Shown here piece after piece: positions 1 to 8,400 of a stretch of 8,839 bases of DNA. Under the pieces are notes generated by a model, which saw nothing but the letters and a program-made list of their open reading frames with translations, did no database searches and was not told the origin of the DNA. The stretch covers positions 1-8,839 of the forward strand of contig CAMAYM010000106.1 of NCBI GenBank assembly GCA_945862495.1, read 5' to 3'. Both the position numbers and the translations under genes were made by a program. Origin of the DNA: Bordetella parapertussis. Its GTDB lineage: Bacteria > Pseudomonadota > Gammaproteobacteria > Burkholderiales > Burkholderiaceae_B. The first letter of the stretch is position 1, and each line of letters starts with the position of its first letter.

Positions 1-1
1 G

Positions 2-250
2 GTTCAGCCTGTGACACTGGCACACGCAAAATTTGACCTGACGCTTTATCTCACGCCGCTCGAAACCGGCGAGATGGAATGTGCGTTTGAATATGATGCA
101 GATCTCTTTTTAACTGAAAGTGTCCAACGTTGGGCGCAGGCTTTTGTTCAACTTCTTGAAGCGTTTGAACAGACGCCCGAGCATCCCGTTACGCAACTTA
201 ATTGGATGGGTGCCGAGCAGATCAAAGCGACTATTCAAGCCAGCTCGGGC
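2..250 (+). other. Condensation domain C1, C-terminal remnant
   Basis: Only the last 80 or so residues of a condensation domain are in view. The segment AKFDLTLYLTP...FEYDADLF...RWAQAF aligns residue by residue with the ends of C2 (AKYDLTLHLRP...) and C3 (AKLDLTLYLTK...) in this window, which fixes its identity. The catalytic HHxxxDG motif lies to the left of the window, so neither activity nor donor stereospecificity (LCL, DCL, starter) can be judged. It would form the peptide bond to the serine loaded by A1. Confidence 0.9.
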
Positions 251-3200
251 GAATCACACCCCTTGGCGCCAACACCGCTGACACTCGTCGCTCGCTTTAC
301 AGAGCAAGTGAAGCGTACGCCTGACAGTGTTGCCCTCCTGTTTGAAGCGACAAGCAATACCTCTGACTTAAGTACGCTGAGCCCGACTTCCTCATTGACC
401 TACGCCCAACTAGATCAACGCTCCAATCAATTGGCGCGCCACCTCCTTGCGCAAGGTATTCAAAACGATGATGTCGTGGCTATTCTGCTTGAACGCGGCC
501 CCACGATGATTGTCGCAATGCTGGGCGCACTGAAGGCTGGCGCGGGCTATCTACCCTTGGACCCTGAAGTCCCCCAAGAACGATTGTCCTATATGCTGCG
601 GGACAGTCAATCCCGAGTACTCTTGACCACCTCAAAGCAGCAACAGCGTCTTGGTACTGAGGTTGGCTCGACGCAAGTCTTGAACCTTGATACTTCAGAA
701 GTTGATGCGGCAATTAGCGCACAAGCAACGCAAGATGTCCTGGATGCGGAGCGATCGGGTACTCTCCTTTCTGAACAACTCGCCTATCTGATTTACACCT
801 CGGGTTCAACTGGCCTGCCAAAAGGTGCTGGCAATACCCATCGTGCGATTGTGAATCACATGGATTGGGTACAGTCAGTCATGCATCTGCAGCCTGGCGA
901 CCGTGTGTTGCAAAAGACTGCGATTGGTTTTGATGTGGCAGTTTGGGAATGGTTTGCGCCTCTTATGACAGGCGCGACCTTGGTCATTGCAAAACCGGGT
1001 GGACAGAAAGATGCCGCCTACTTACATCAAGCGATTGATGCCTATGGCATCACGATGATTCACTTCGTCTCTTCGATGCTGGAGCTGTTTCTTGAAGAAC
1101 AACAAGACCTCCAACACGACACACTGCGTTTAATCGTCACTAGCGGTGAAGCGCTAAGCGGTACGCTACAAGAAAAAACACTTCGTGCATTTCCTAGCGT
1201 TGAATTTTGGGATTTATACGGACCAACCGAAGCAGCAATTCACGTGTCGGCCTGGCGTTGTCGCGCCGCAGACGGGCGTGCTCAACCGCCAATTGGGTAT
1301 CCTGTTTGGAATACGCATCTCTTTATTCTCGATCCCTCACTGAATCCCGTTCCCGAGGGCGTAGTGGGCGAGCTCTATATTGCAGGTGAGGGTCTGGCCC
1401 GCGGCTACCTCGGTCGCGCAGCCCTGACAGCAGAGCGATTTATTGCCTGTCCCTTACTCTCGCCAGGCGAACGCATGTATCGCTCCGGTGACCTTGCGCG
1501 TAAACGCGCAGACGGTGCGATCGAATATCTCGGTCGCGCGGATGATCAAGTCAAGATTCGTGGTTTCAGGATCGAGCTTGGCGAAATCGAAGCCGCTTTA
1601 CTCGCGACCTCTCCCGAACTCAATCAAGCGGCAGTGATTGCTATTTCTAATGGTTCTGATGCACGTTTAGCGGCTTATCTCGTTGGGCATCACAATCAGA
1701 CGATCCCGACGGCTGCGACTTTACGTTCACGTTTGGCTGTAAAACTACCTGACTATATGGTGCCCGCGCATCTCATCGTGCTGGAAAAGCTCCCACTCAA
1801 TGCAAACGGGAAACTGGACCGGCGTGCTTTACCTGCTCCTGAATTATCGATGGAGACGACAGACTTCATATTGCCCACAACCGCAATGGAAACACTGCTG
1901 TGTCGCTTGTTTAGTGAAGTCATCGGCCTCAATTCCGTCAGCGCTGATGCCAGTTTCTTTGAGACTGGAGGTCAATCCCTTTCTGCGATGCGCCTTGTGG
2001 CGAGAGTCCGTAAAGAGCTTGGCGTTGCCTTACCTCTTCGCCTTCTGTTTGAAAATACGACGCCGCAAACGCTTGCGCCGCATCTAGAAATGCTTACCCA
2101 AGAATTAGGATCGATCCTAAGTCCAGGTATTGGGCAAGGACCAAACGATCAAGTCACCCTTTCCTTTGGTCAGCGTCGCCTTGGCACCTTGGATCGCATC
2201 GATGGGCCGTCGGCTGCCTACAATATGTCGGCCGTACTCAATTTGAAGGGTACGCTTTCCGTCGATGCGCTCGGTCAGGCTTTAGTGAGTCTAGTTGAGC
2301 GTCACACGACTTTGCGTACCGTCATGCAAGAAGATGAGCACGGAGTATTGTTCGGGCTAGTTCGACCCACCCCCTCAGCTGATGAACTTTTGACCGTCGA
2401 AACTCTTTCAGTTTTGACCAATGATGCTGATCTTGCACAAAGTGTTCGCTCAAAAATCGAAGCTGAAGCAGCACGCCCATTCAAACTGGAACAAGACTAC
2501 TCATTGCGTACACTTTTGGTAGTGCATCATTCACAGCACGCGACCTTACTCCTCACAGTCCATCACCAGGCAGCAGATGCAATCTCGGTGGGTATTTTGG
2601 CACGCGAGCTCAACGAGGCCTATCAAGCATTTTGTGAAGCGCGCGCAACCACATGGTCAAAGCTACCTGTGAGTTATGCCGATTGGGCAGCTTGGCAACA
2701 AACAACATTGCAGACTTCTGCAACAGGCCGTATCCAAAAGATCAAGGAGCGCCTAGTCGATTTCCCAGATTTATTGACCTTACCTTTAGATCGTCCAAGA
2801 CAAAAGGAAAGTGCACGTCCAGCAAGACATGCTCCCATTGCGCTCGATGCACACATCTCTGACAAACTACGTGCGTGTGCCGCACAAAATGACACCACCT
2901 TGTTTGTTGTGTTGTTAGCAGCCTATGCAGCAACTCTTTCTCGTCTCGCCGGTCAACAAGCGGTCGTCATCGGCTCACCCGTTGCAGGTCGTCAACATCT
3001 TGAAACTGAAGGTCTCATTGGCTTTTTGCTCAATACCCTCGCCATTCCCTTGCATACCAATGGCTTGATGACGGGCGCAGCGTTGATTGCGCAGAGTAAA
3101 AGCAGTGTTAATGCCGCCTTAGTGGATCAAGATATTCCTTTTGAGCGTCTCATTGAAGACCTGGGAGTAACACGCTCCTTGCACCACAGTCCGTTGTTTC

Positions 3201-5419
3201 AGGCTATGTTCGCCTTTCAGGCAGAAGTCTCTGCGCCTTTTGCATTGGCCGACTTAGTGACTCAACAAGAGATTTTGGGCTCTGCCTCAGCTAAATACGA
3301 CCTGACTTTGCATTTACGCCCTGAGGCCGATGGGAGTTTGAGCGGTTCGTTTGAGTACGATTGCGACCTTTTCAACGAAGAAAGTGTTGAACGTTGGGCG
3401 CGGTCATTTGAAGTATTGACTGCCGCACTTGTCTCCCAACCCGATACATCCCTACAAATGCTCCCATTAATGGGTCATAGCGCGCGTGAGGAAACGCTTG
3501 CTTTGGGACGGGGTGCAACCGTCTCGCTTGACGAACATGAACTGACGCTCTCGGGCGCCTTTGAAAAGCAAGTTCAACGCACACCAGAAAAGATTGCGCT
3601 CGAGTTTCATGATCAGAGATTGACTTATCAAGAGCTGAATGCGCGTGCGAATCAGTTAGCGCACTATCTCATTCATGCTGGCATTCGCTGTGACGATGTG
3701 GTCGCAATGATGCTGGATCGGACACCTGATCTGATTATTGCGCTTCTGGCCATCAATAAGGCAGGCGCTGGCTATCTACCACTTGACGTAGAGTATCCAC
3801 AGAGTCGACTGGCTTTTATGCTCTCTGATAGTCGAGCAAGCATTGTTCTCAGCCAAGACTGTCATCTTTCTATGTTGAGTGAGGTCGTCTTGCAGGGGGC
3901 TCTGTCGACGCGTACCGTTTGCATAGATCAGCAAACCGTTCGGGATGACATCGCAAACCAATCAACAAACAATGTTCTTAATAGCGATCGTAGTGCGCCA
4001 CTCACGCCCGATCACTTGGTATACATAATGTACACCTCTGGTAGCACCGGCAACCCAAAAGGAGTTGGGTTTTTACATCGTTCATTGATGAATCTTGTGA
4101 AATGGCAACATGCTGTGATCCCCAGTGACGCTGAACGCGTGCTGCAATACTCTCCCATCAGCTTTGACGCCTCTGCACAAGAAATCGCTTGGGCCTATTC
4201 TAAAGGCGCCACACTTGTATTAGTAGATAACGAGACTAGACGAGATAGTCGAGCACTCGCTCAATATATTCAGGAGCACAAGTTAGCGCATCTATATGCT
4301 CCGTTTGTGGTGCTCAATAACCTCGCCGACGCCAAACAAAACTTTGACGTTGACGGGTGGCCAGACGCAGTATTTACTGCGGGTGAGCAATTACAAATCA
4401 CGCCTGCGATTCGTGCCGCCTACCAAGCGCATCCAAACGCGCGCCTGCACAACCTATATGGCCCCACTGAGGCGCACGTTGTCAGCTACTACTCGATGGA
4501 TGAGGATTTATCCAAGTGGGAAGAACTTCCACCAATTGGCTATCCCATCTGGAATACTGAACTCTATATCCTCGATGCTACGCTCGAACCCGTACCTGAC
4601 GGTATTCTTGGTGAACTTTATATGGCTGGCACTGGGCTCGCACGCGGTTATTTCAACCGCCCTGGCTTAACCGCAGAAAAATTCATCGCGAATCCATTCG
4701 GTAAACCCGGTGCGCGTATGTATCGGAGTGGTGACGTCGCTGTTCGCCTGCCGAATGGCGCGATTCAATTTCTGGGTCGTGCAGATGATCAGGTCAAAAT
4801 ACGAGGTTTCCGTATTGAACTTGGCGAGGTTGAAACCGCTCTCATCAAGGAATGCCCAGAAGTGAGCAAGGTCGCTGTTGTCGCTCGACAAGTCGGTCAG
4901 GCCTCTGAAGACAAGCGCTTAGTGGCGTATGTTGTGGGACGCTCCGGCCAAATGGCTCCTGATGCCACGCAGTTGCGCCTGACCTTACTCAAAACACTCC
5001 CGGATTACATGGTTCCAGCGCATTTTGTCGTCATGGAAAAACTACCGCTGAGTCCTGCTGGAAAACTTGATCGGCGCGCACTCCCTGATCCAATCACGCA
5101 GCTTGGCGGTGAGGGTGCAGATAAAGTCTGCATACCCCCTAGCAATGACAGCGAGCGTTTGCTGGTGCGTTTATTTCAGGAAATTACTGAAATTGCCGAA
5201 GTCAGCACTGACGATAGTTTTTTCTCGATTGGCGGTCATTCCTTGCTGGCGATGAAACTTGTCGCACGCGTCCGACAAGAAACAGAAAAGACACTACCGC
5301 TTCGCTCAATCTTTGAACATCCCACACCGCAACAGTTAGCTGTTTACTTGGATGGGATGAATAAACAATCTAGACGCCGCATTCAGTCTGGCATGGGAAG
5401 AATTCGCAATGACAACTAA
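2..5419 (+). CDS. Nonribosomal peptide synthetase, partial at 5' end (C-A-T-C-A-T)
   Basis: This is a multimodular NRPS subunit that activates amino acids as adenylates, loads them on T-domain phosphopantetheine and condenses them into a cytoplasmic peptidyl thioester chain. The frame is already open at base 2 and begins inside the C-terminal part of a condensation domain, so the GTG at 11 is not the true start; residue numbers below count from it only for convenience. Visible order: C1 remnant (to about residue 80), A1 (93-610), T1 (622-695), C2 (713-1160), A2 (1179-1695), T2 (1710-1785), then a short basic tail rich in Arg ending at TAA. All three A3/A8/A10 adenylation motifs and both carrier Ser residues (S656, S1744) are present. 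There is no thioesterase, so the chain passes to the next subunit. CDS 2 overlaps its last 11 bases in another frame, implying an operon with translational coupling. Family assignment is certain; the product is unknown. Confidence 0.97.
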   Translation, partial: VQPVTLAHAKFDLTLYLTPLETGEMECAFEYDADLFLTESVQRWAQAFVQLLEAFEQTPEHPVTQLNWMGAEQIKATIQASSGESHPLAPTPLTLVARFTEQVKRTPDSVALLFEATSNTSDLSTLSPTSSLTYAQLDQRSNQLARHLLAQGIQNDDVVAILLERGPTMIVAMLGALKAGAGYLPLDPEVPQERLSYMLRDSQSRVLLTTSKQQQRLGTEVGSTQVLNLDTSEVDAAISAQATQDVLDAERSGTLLSEQLAYLIYTSGSTGLPKGAGNTHRAIVNHMDWVQSVMHLQPGDRVLQKTAIGFDVAVWEWFAPLMTGATLVIAKPGGQKDAAYLHQAIDAYGITMIHFVSSMLELFLEEQQDLQHDTLRLIVTSGEALSGTLQEKTLRAFPSVEFWDLYGPTEAAIHVSAWRCRAADGRAQPPIGYPVWNTHLFILDPSLNPVPEGVVGELYIAGEGLARGYLGRAALTAERFIACPLLSPGERMYRSGDLARKRADGAIEYLGRADDQVKIRGFRIELGEIEAALLATSPELNQAAVIAISNGSDARLAAYLVGHHNQTIPTAATLRSRLAVKLPDYMVPAHLIVLEKLPLNANGKLDRRALPAPELSMETTDFILPTTAMETLLCRLFSEVIGLNSVSADASFFETGGQSLSAMRLVARVRKELGVALPLRLLFENTTPQTLAPHLEMLTQELGSILSPGIGQGPNDQVTLSFGQRRLGTLDRIDGPSAAYNMSAVLNLKGTLSVDALGQALVSLVERHTTLRTVMQEDEHGVLFGLVRPTPSADELLTVETLSVLTNDADLAQSVRSKIEAEAARPFKLEQDYSLRTLLVVHHSQHATLLLTVHHQAADAISVGILARELNEAYQAFCEARATTWSKLPVSYADWAAWQQTTLQTSATGRIQKIKERLVDFPDLLTLPLDRPRQKESARPARHAPIALDAHISDKLRACAAQNDTTLFVVLLAAYAATLSRLAGQQAVVIGSPVAGRQHLETEGLIGFLLNTLAIPLHTNGLMTGAALIAQSKSSVNAALVDQDIPFERLIEDLGVTRSLHHSPLFQAMFAFQAEVSAPFALADLVTQQEILGSASAKYDLTLHLRPEADGSLSGSFEYDCDLFNEESVERWARSFEVLTAALVSQPDTSLQMLPLMGHSAREETLALGRGATVSLDEHELTLSGAFEKQVQRTPEKIALEFHDQRLTYQELNARANQLAHYLIHAGIRCDDVVAMMLDRTPDLIIALLAINKAGAGYLPLDVEYPQSRLAFMLSDSRASIVLSQDCHLSMLSEVVLQGALSTRTVCIDQQTVRDDIANQSTNNVLNSDRSAPLTPDHLVYIMYTSGSTGNPKGVGFLHRSLMNLVKWQHAVIPSDAERVLQYSPISFDASAQEIAWAYSKGATLVLVDNETRRDSRALAQYIQEHKLAHLYAPFVVLNNLADAKQNFDVDGWPDAVFTAGEQLQITPAIRAAYQAHPNARLHNLYGPTEAHVVSYYSMDEDLSKWEELPPIGYPIWNTELYILDATLEPVPDGILGELYMAGTGLARGYFNRPGLTAEKFIANPFGKPGARMYRSGDVAVRLPNGAIQFLGRADDQVKIRGFRIELGEVETALIKECPEVSKVAVVARQVGQASEDKRLVAYVVGRSGQMAPDATQLRLTLLKTLPDYMVPAHFVVMEKLPLSPAGKLDRRALPDPITQLGGEGADKVCIPPSNDSERLLVRLFQEITEIAEVSTDDSFFSIGGHSLLAMKLVARVRQETEKTLPLRSIFEHPTPQQLAVYLDGMNKQSRRRIQSGMGRIRNDN
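287..1840 (+). other. Adenylation domain A1, predicted serine
   Basis: This A domain activates an amino acid with ATP and transfers it to T1. Motifs in order: LTYAQLDQRSNQLA (A1), LKAGAGYLPLDPE (A2), YTSGSTGLPKGAGNTHR from Y262 (A3), FDVAVWEW (A4), DLYGPTEAAI (A5), GELYIAGEGLARGYL (A6), YRSGDLARKR (A7), GRADDQVKIRGFRIELGE (A8) and NGKLDR with the catalytic lysine K601 (A10). Specificity positions read by alignment to GrsA-Phe are D308, V309, W312, H351, V376, S378, L402, I410, H411, K601, giving DVWHVSLIHK. The known serine code is DVWHLSLIDK, so serine is inferred; the ninth position, normally Asp, is His. An extra Ser/Thr-rich stretch lies just before the A1 motif. Closely related to A3 of the next gene. 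Confidence 0.85.
785..870 (+). repeat. Segment shared with A3 domain (paralogous copy at 7290-7375)
   Basis: Around the P-loop-like A3 motif, the DNA of A1 and A3 is very similar, including identical stretches such as GATTTACACCTC and GCTGGCAATACCCA. This is part of the overall homology between the two serine modules rather than a mobile element. Runs of identity separated by scattered synonymous differences point to an old duplication or gene conversion. Confidence 0.6.
1874..2095 (+). other. Thiolation (peptidyl carrier) domain T1
   Basis: A carrier domain of about 75 residues with FFETGGQSLSAMRLVARV. Ser656 in GGQSL is the expected 4'-phosphopantetheine attachment site. The residue before it is Gln where His or Asp is usual (GGHSL/GGDSI); this is tolerated in the family. 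The absence of the GGDS form agrees with the lack of an epimerization domain after it. It carries the residue chosen by A1 and is the donor for C2. Confidence 0.92.
2147..3490 (+). other. Condensation domain C2, with altered core motifs
   Basis: A full-length condensation domain of about 450 residues that should join the T1-bound chain to the residue on T2. Motifs seen: LSFGQRRLGTLDRIDG (C1), RHTTLRTV (C2), HHQAADAIS at H851-A857 (C3), YADWAAWQ (C4), IGFLLNTLAIP (C5), DQDIPFERLIE (C6), TRSLHHSPLFQAMF (C7). The catalytic second histidine H852 and D856 are present. Two positions depart from consensus: Gly725 replaces the nearly invariant Trp of RLW, and Ala857 replaces the Gly of HHxxxDG. The paralogous C3 domain has the normal residue at both (W15, G149). 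Activity is plausible but uncertain. No epimerization domain precedes it, so an L-configured donor is expected; LCL type was not resolved from motifs. Confidence 0.93.
3545..5095 (+). other. Adenylation domain A2, substrate uncertain (weakly proline-like)
   Basis: A complete A domain: LTYQELNARANQLAHYL (A1), NKAGAGYLPLDVEYPQ (A2), YTSGSTGNPKGVGFLHR (A3), FDASAQEIAWAYSKGATL (A4), NLYGPTEAHVV (A5), GELYMAGTGLARGYF (A6), YRSGDVAVRLPNG (A7), GRADDQVKIRGFRIELGE (A8) and AGKLDR with K1685 (A10). Specificity positions by GrsA alignment are D1386, A1387, Q1390, Y1429, F1455, A1457, L1482, V1490, V1491, K1685, giving DAQYFALVVK. The GrsB/TycB proline code DVQLIAHVVK matches at six of ten places (D, Q, A, V, V, K). 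This supports Pro only weakly; another hydrophobic or cyclic residue is possible. It belongs to the FDxSxQEI type of A domain and is clearly different from A1 and A3. Confidence 0.9.
5138..5365 (+). other. Thiolation (peptidyl carrier) domain T2
   Basis: Last domain of CDS 1, with DSFFSIGGHSLLAMKLVARVRQE; Ser1744 in GGHSL is the phosphopantetheine site. The canonical GGHSL form fits a carrier followed by a condensation domain, here C3 on the separate next protein, so T2 must hand over its chain in trans. After the final helix only about 20 residues remain, rich in Arg, Gln and Ser, with no recognizable long docking helix. Confidence 0.94.
5395..5400 (+). promoter_or_regulatory. Shine-Dalgarno site for the second NRPS gene
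   Basis: GGGAAG lies inside the end of CDS 1, 8 bases before ATG 5409, a standard spacing. With the stop of CDS 1 at 5417-5419 overlapping the new start, ribosomes finishing CDS 1 could restart on CDS 2 at once, keeping the two subunits at equal levels. It supports 5409 as a real start rather than a mere frame break. No promoter is visible nearby. Confidence 0.7.
5409..5419 (+). other. Gene overlap (ATGACAACTAA), start of CDS 2 within stop region of CDS 1
   Basis: The 11 bases ATGACAACTAA hold both the start codon of CDS 2 and the TAA of CDS 1. The second gene reads one base shifted. Translated sequence before and after this point is colinear with the unbroken T1-C2 linker (GPNDQVTLSFGQ at 2141-2176): IRND ends CDS 1 and KVTLSYGQ opens CDS 2. 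Confidence 0.9.
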
Positions 5420-8400
5420 GGTCACATTGTCCTATGGTCAACGTCGCTTATGGGCACTGGATCGTCTAGAGGGCTCATCCGCCACTTACAACATGCCACT
5501 CGCTATGCGCGTGAAAGGTGCGTTGGATGTTGAAGCGCTGAGACGCGCTTTTGTGGCGATATGTTCCCGCCATGAGGCGATCCGTACCGTCATGTGCGCT
5601 TCTGAAAGTGGTGAGCCCGCTGGATATTTACTAGATCCTCCCAGCAAGGATTCGATACTGAGCATCACAGACTTAAGCGAAATTGCTCAAAACGACCCTG
5701 AACAATGCCAGCGCTTAGTCTCTGAATATATTCGCGAAGAAGCCGCCAAGCCTTTCGATCTAGAAAATGACCTGTCATTGCGCGCCGGACTGATTTCACT
5801 CAGTCCAAGTGAATCAATATTGATGCTCACCATGCACCATCAGGCTGCAGACGGCGTATCACGCAATATCATTGCAAGAGAGCTTGACGAGGCCTACGAG
5901 GCCTTTGCAAAGGGTCAAACACCTTCTTGGCCTGAACTAGAAATTCAATACAGTGACTGGGCCGCTTGGCAGCAAGACAATCTCCAAGAACAGCTTGCGC
6001 CTGCTGTAGAACGCGCGAAGGCACGTCTCGCTGACGTACCAGAGCTACTCGCCTTGCCACTCGATCACTCCCGAGATCCAGATCGTATCCGACGCGCTCA
6101 AGAAGTCACACTGAAGATTTCAGCCTCAACGGTCGCTGCGCTCGAAGCGCTGGCACGCGCTCAAAACACCACGTTATATACCGCGTTACTTTCTGTGTAC
6201 GGCGCCACACTTGCTAAACTTTCAAGACAGAATGCGGTTGTCATTGGTTCACCTGTTTCTGGCCGTGACGACGTTGATACTGAAGCGATGGTGGGCTTTC
6301 TATTAAATACTGTCGTGATGCCAGTGACCGTCACGGACACGCAGTCTGCGTCTGAGTTGATTGCAAATACCCATCTGACTGTTCAAGATTGTTTAGCAGA
6401 CCAAGAATTACCTTTTGAGCAACTCGTCGAACACTTGGGTGTGAGTCGTTCACTCTCACATGCTCCTGTATTTCAGGCCATGCTGTCGCTTCAAACACAA
6501 GGCGAAACGGGTTTTAAGCTTGGCAACTTGCACTGCACGCCCGAGTCAGTGGGGCTACCAACCGCCAAACTTGATCTGACACTCTATCTGACCAAGCAAA
6601 TGAATGGTGAACTCACTGGCAGCTTTGAGTTTGATGCAGACTTGTTTGAAGCGTCATCCATCAAAATTTGGGCACAAGCCTTTGAGCAGATGCTCAAGGG
6701 TTTTATCGAGCGTCCTCACGCACCTTTGGTTACCTTATCTGTGACCGATCACGCTACCCGCGAAACGGTGTTAGCCCAATCAGCTGGCGCCCATGTCACC
6801 ATTGATGCTTCAAGTACTTCACTGATGGAGCGTTTTACAGCCCAATGTACGTTGACCCCTGAGGCACCTGCGCTTATATCTGGCTTAGGATTAGAGTCGG
6901 CATCCTACAGCTACGCTGCACTGGATCGCGACTCTAACCAACTCGCACGGCTGTTGATGGCAAAAGGGCTGGGGCCCGACAAGATTGTGGCGGTCTTGCT
7001 GAACCGATGTCCCGAGATGATTGTTGCCATGCTGGCAATCCTGAAAGCGGGTGCGGCCTACTTGCCGCTGGATCCCGAATACCCCCAACAACGCCTGGAC
7101 TTTATGCTGACAGACAGTCAGTCTCATGCGTTGATCTCGACAACAGGCGGACTGGCGAGCGTCAGTCAATCCGATTTGCCAGAGCAAGTCCTCGCGATAG
7201 ATGGATTGAACTGGCATGAAAACTTGGCACAGTATTCAGATGCCATCATTATTCGCACGGATAGAAATCAAGGCTATCACCCAGATCAGCTGGCCTATTT
7301 GATTTACACCTCAGGTTCAACGGGCACACCTAAAGGCGCTGGCAATACCCACCGGGCATTGATCAACCGTCTGGACTGGATGCAGGACATTCTGAAACTC
7401 AATGCGACAGACCGAGTTCTTCAAAAAACGGGTATCGGTTTTGACGTCGCGGTATGGGAATGGTTGTTGCCCTTGCTCACGGGCTCAACACTTGTTATCG
7501 CTCGCCCAGGCGGTCAAAAAGAACCCGAATATCTTGAGCAAATCATTGACACACACCGCGTGTCCGTTATGCACTTCGTGCCTTCAATGCTTGCAGTCTT
7601 TTTGCAAAGTATCAACCAGCAATCCTGTTCCAGCCTTAAGCAAGTCGTGATGAGCGGTGAAGCACTCAGCGCCGCACTGCAGAATCAATATTTGGCTCGC
7701 TTTCCAGAAGCCACGCTCTGGAACCTCTATGGACCGACAGAAGCCGCGATTGACGTCTCCTTTTGGAAATGTATTCGCAGTAGCGCCACACTTCCACCCC
7801 CCATCGGTCGGCCGATTTGGAATATTCAGCTCTATGTCTTGGACAGCGGACTCGAACCCGTAGCACCGGGCTCCGTAGGTGAGTTGTACATCGCCGGAAT
7901 AGGTCTAGCACGCGGCTATCTCAGCCGACCCGGACTGACTGCCGAACGCTTTATCGCGAATCCATTCGCTCATGCTGAAGCACCCAACTCCCGCATGTAT
8001 CGCACAGGGGACTTGGCGCGTTATCGCTCTGATGGCGCGATTGAGTACTACGGTCGAGCCGACGATCAAGTAAAAATCCGTGGTTTCCGCATCGAACTCG
8101 GTGAAATAGAAGCCGTGCTCTTAAATCACGTCCAGGCGCTTGCTCAAGTGGCTGTGTTGGCCCGCGAGATGCATGGCGACAAACGACTCGTCGCCTATAT
8201 CGTTGCGCGAGCCGGTCAAGAGATGCCTAGTGACGCCGAGCTGCGCGCAGCATTGGCCTCTAATTTGCCTGATTACATGGTGCCGAGCTATTTTGTACCC
8301 ATGGCTGAGCTGCCAATCAATGCAAACGGCAAGCTTGATCGCAGAGCGCTCCCTCTGCCTGAAGCTCAATCATCGACTCAACAATTTCGTGCACCGCAAT

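Noticed and set aside
11..13. GTG at 11 as start of the first gene
   Set aside because: The frame is open upstream to the window edge and the protein begins in the middle of a condensation domain, so the true start is outside the window.
4296..4670. Same-strand open frame of 124 codons
   Set aside because: It is an out-of-frame reading of the A2 domain and has no recognizable protein features.
5409..5419. Programmed ribosomal frameshift site as the main explanation
   Set aside because: No X-XXY-YYZ slippery heptamer or obvious downstream stem was seen at the overlap, and an ordinary SD plus ATG explains expression of CDS 2. It remains an untested alternative.
5405..5470. Terminator or promoter between the two genes
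   Set aside because: The genes overlap by 11 bases; no hairpin with a T run and no convincing -35/-10 pair was seen.
5421..6764. Dual condensation/epimerization or heterocyclization identity for C3
   Set aside because: The active motif is HHxxxDG rather than DxxxxD of Cy domains, and the extra N-terminal HHxxxxGD motif of dual domains is missing.
6891..7217. Antisense open frame of 108 codons
   Set aside because: It lies wholly opposite the A3 domain coding sequence, whose frame has clear conserved motifs; no ribosome site or family resemblance was seen.
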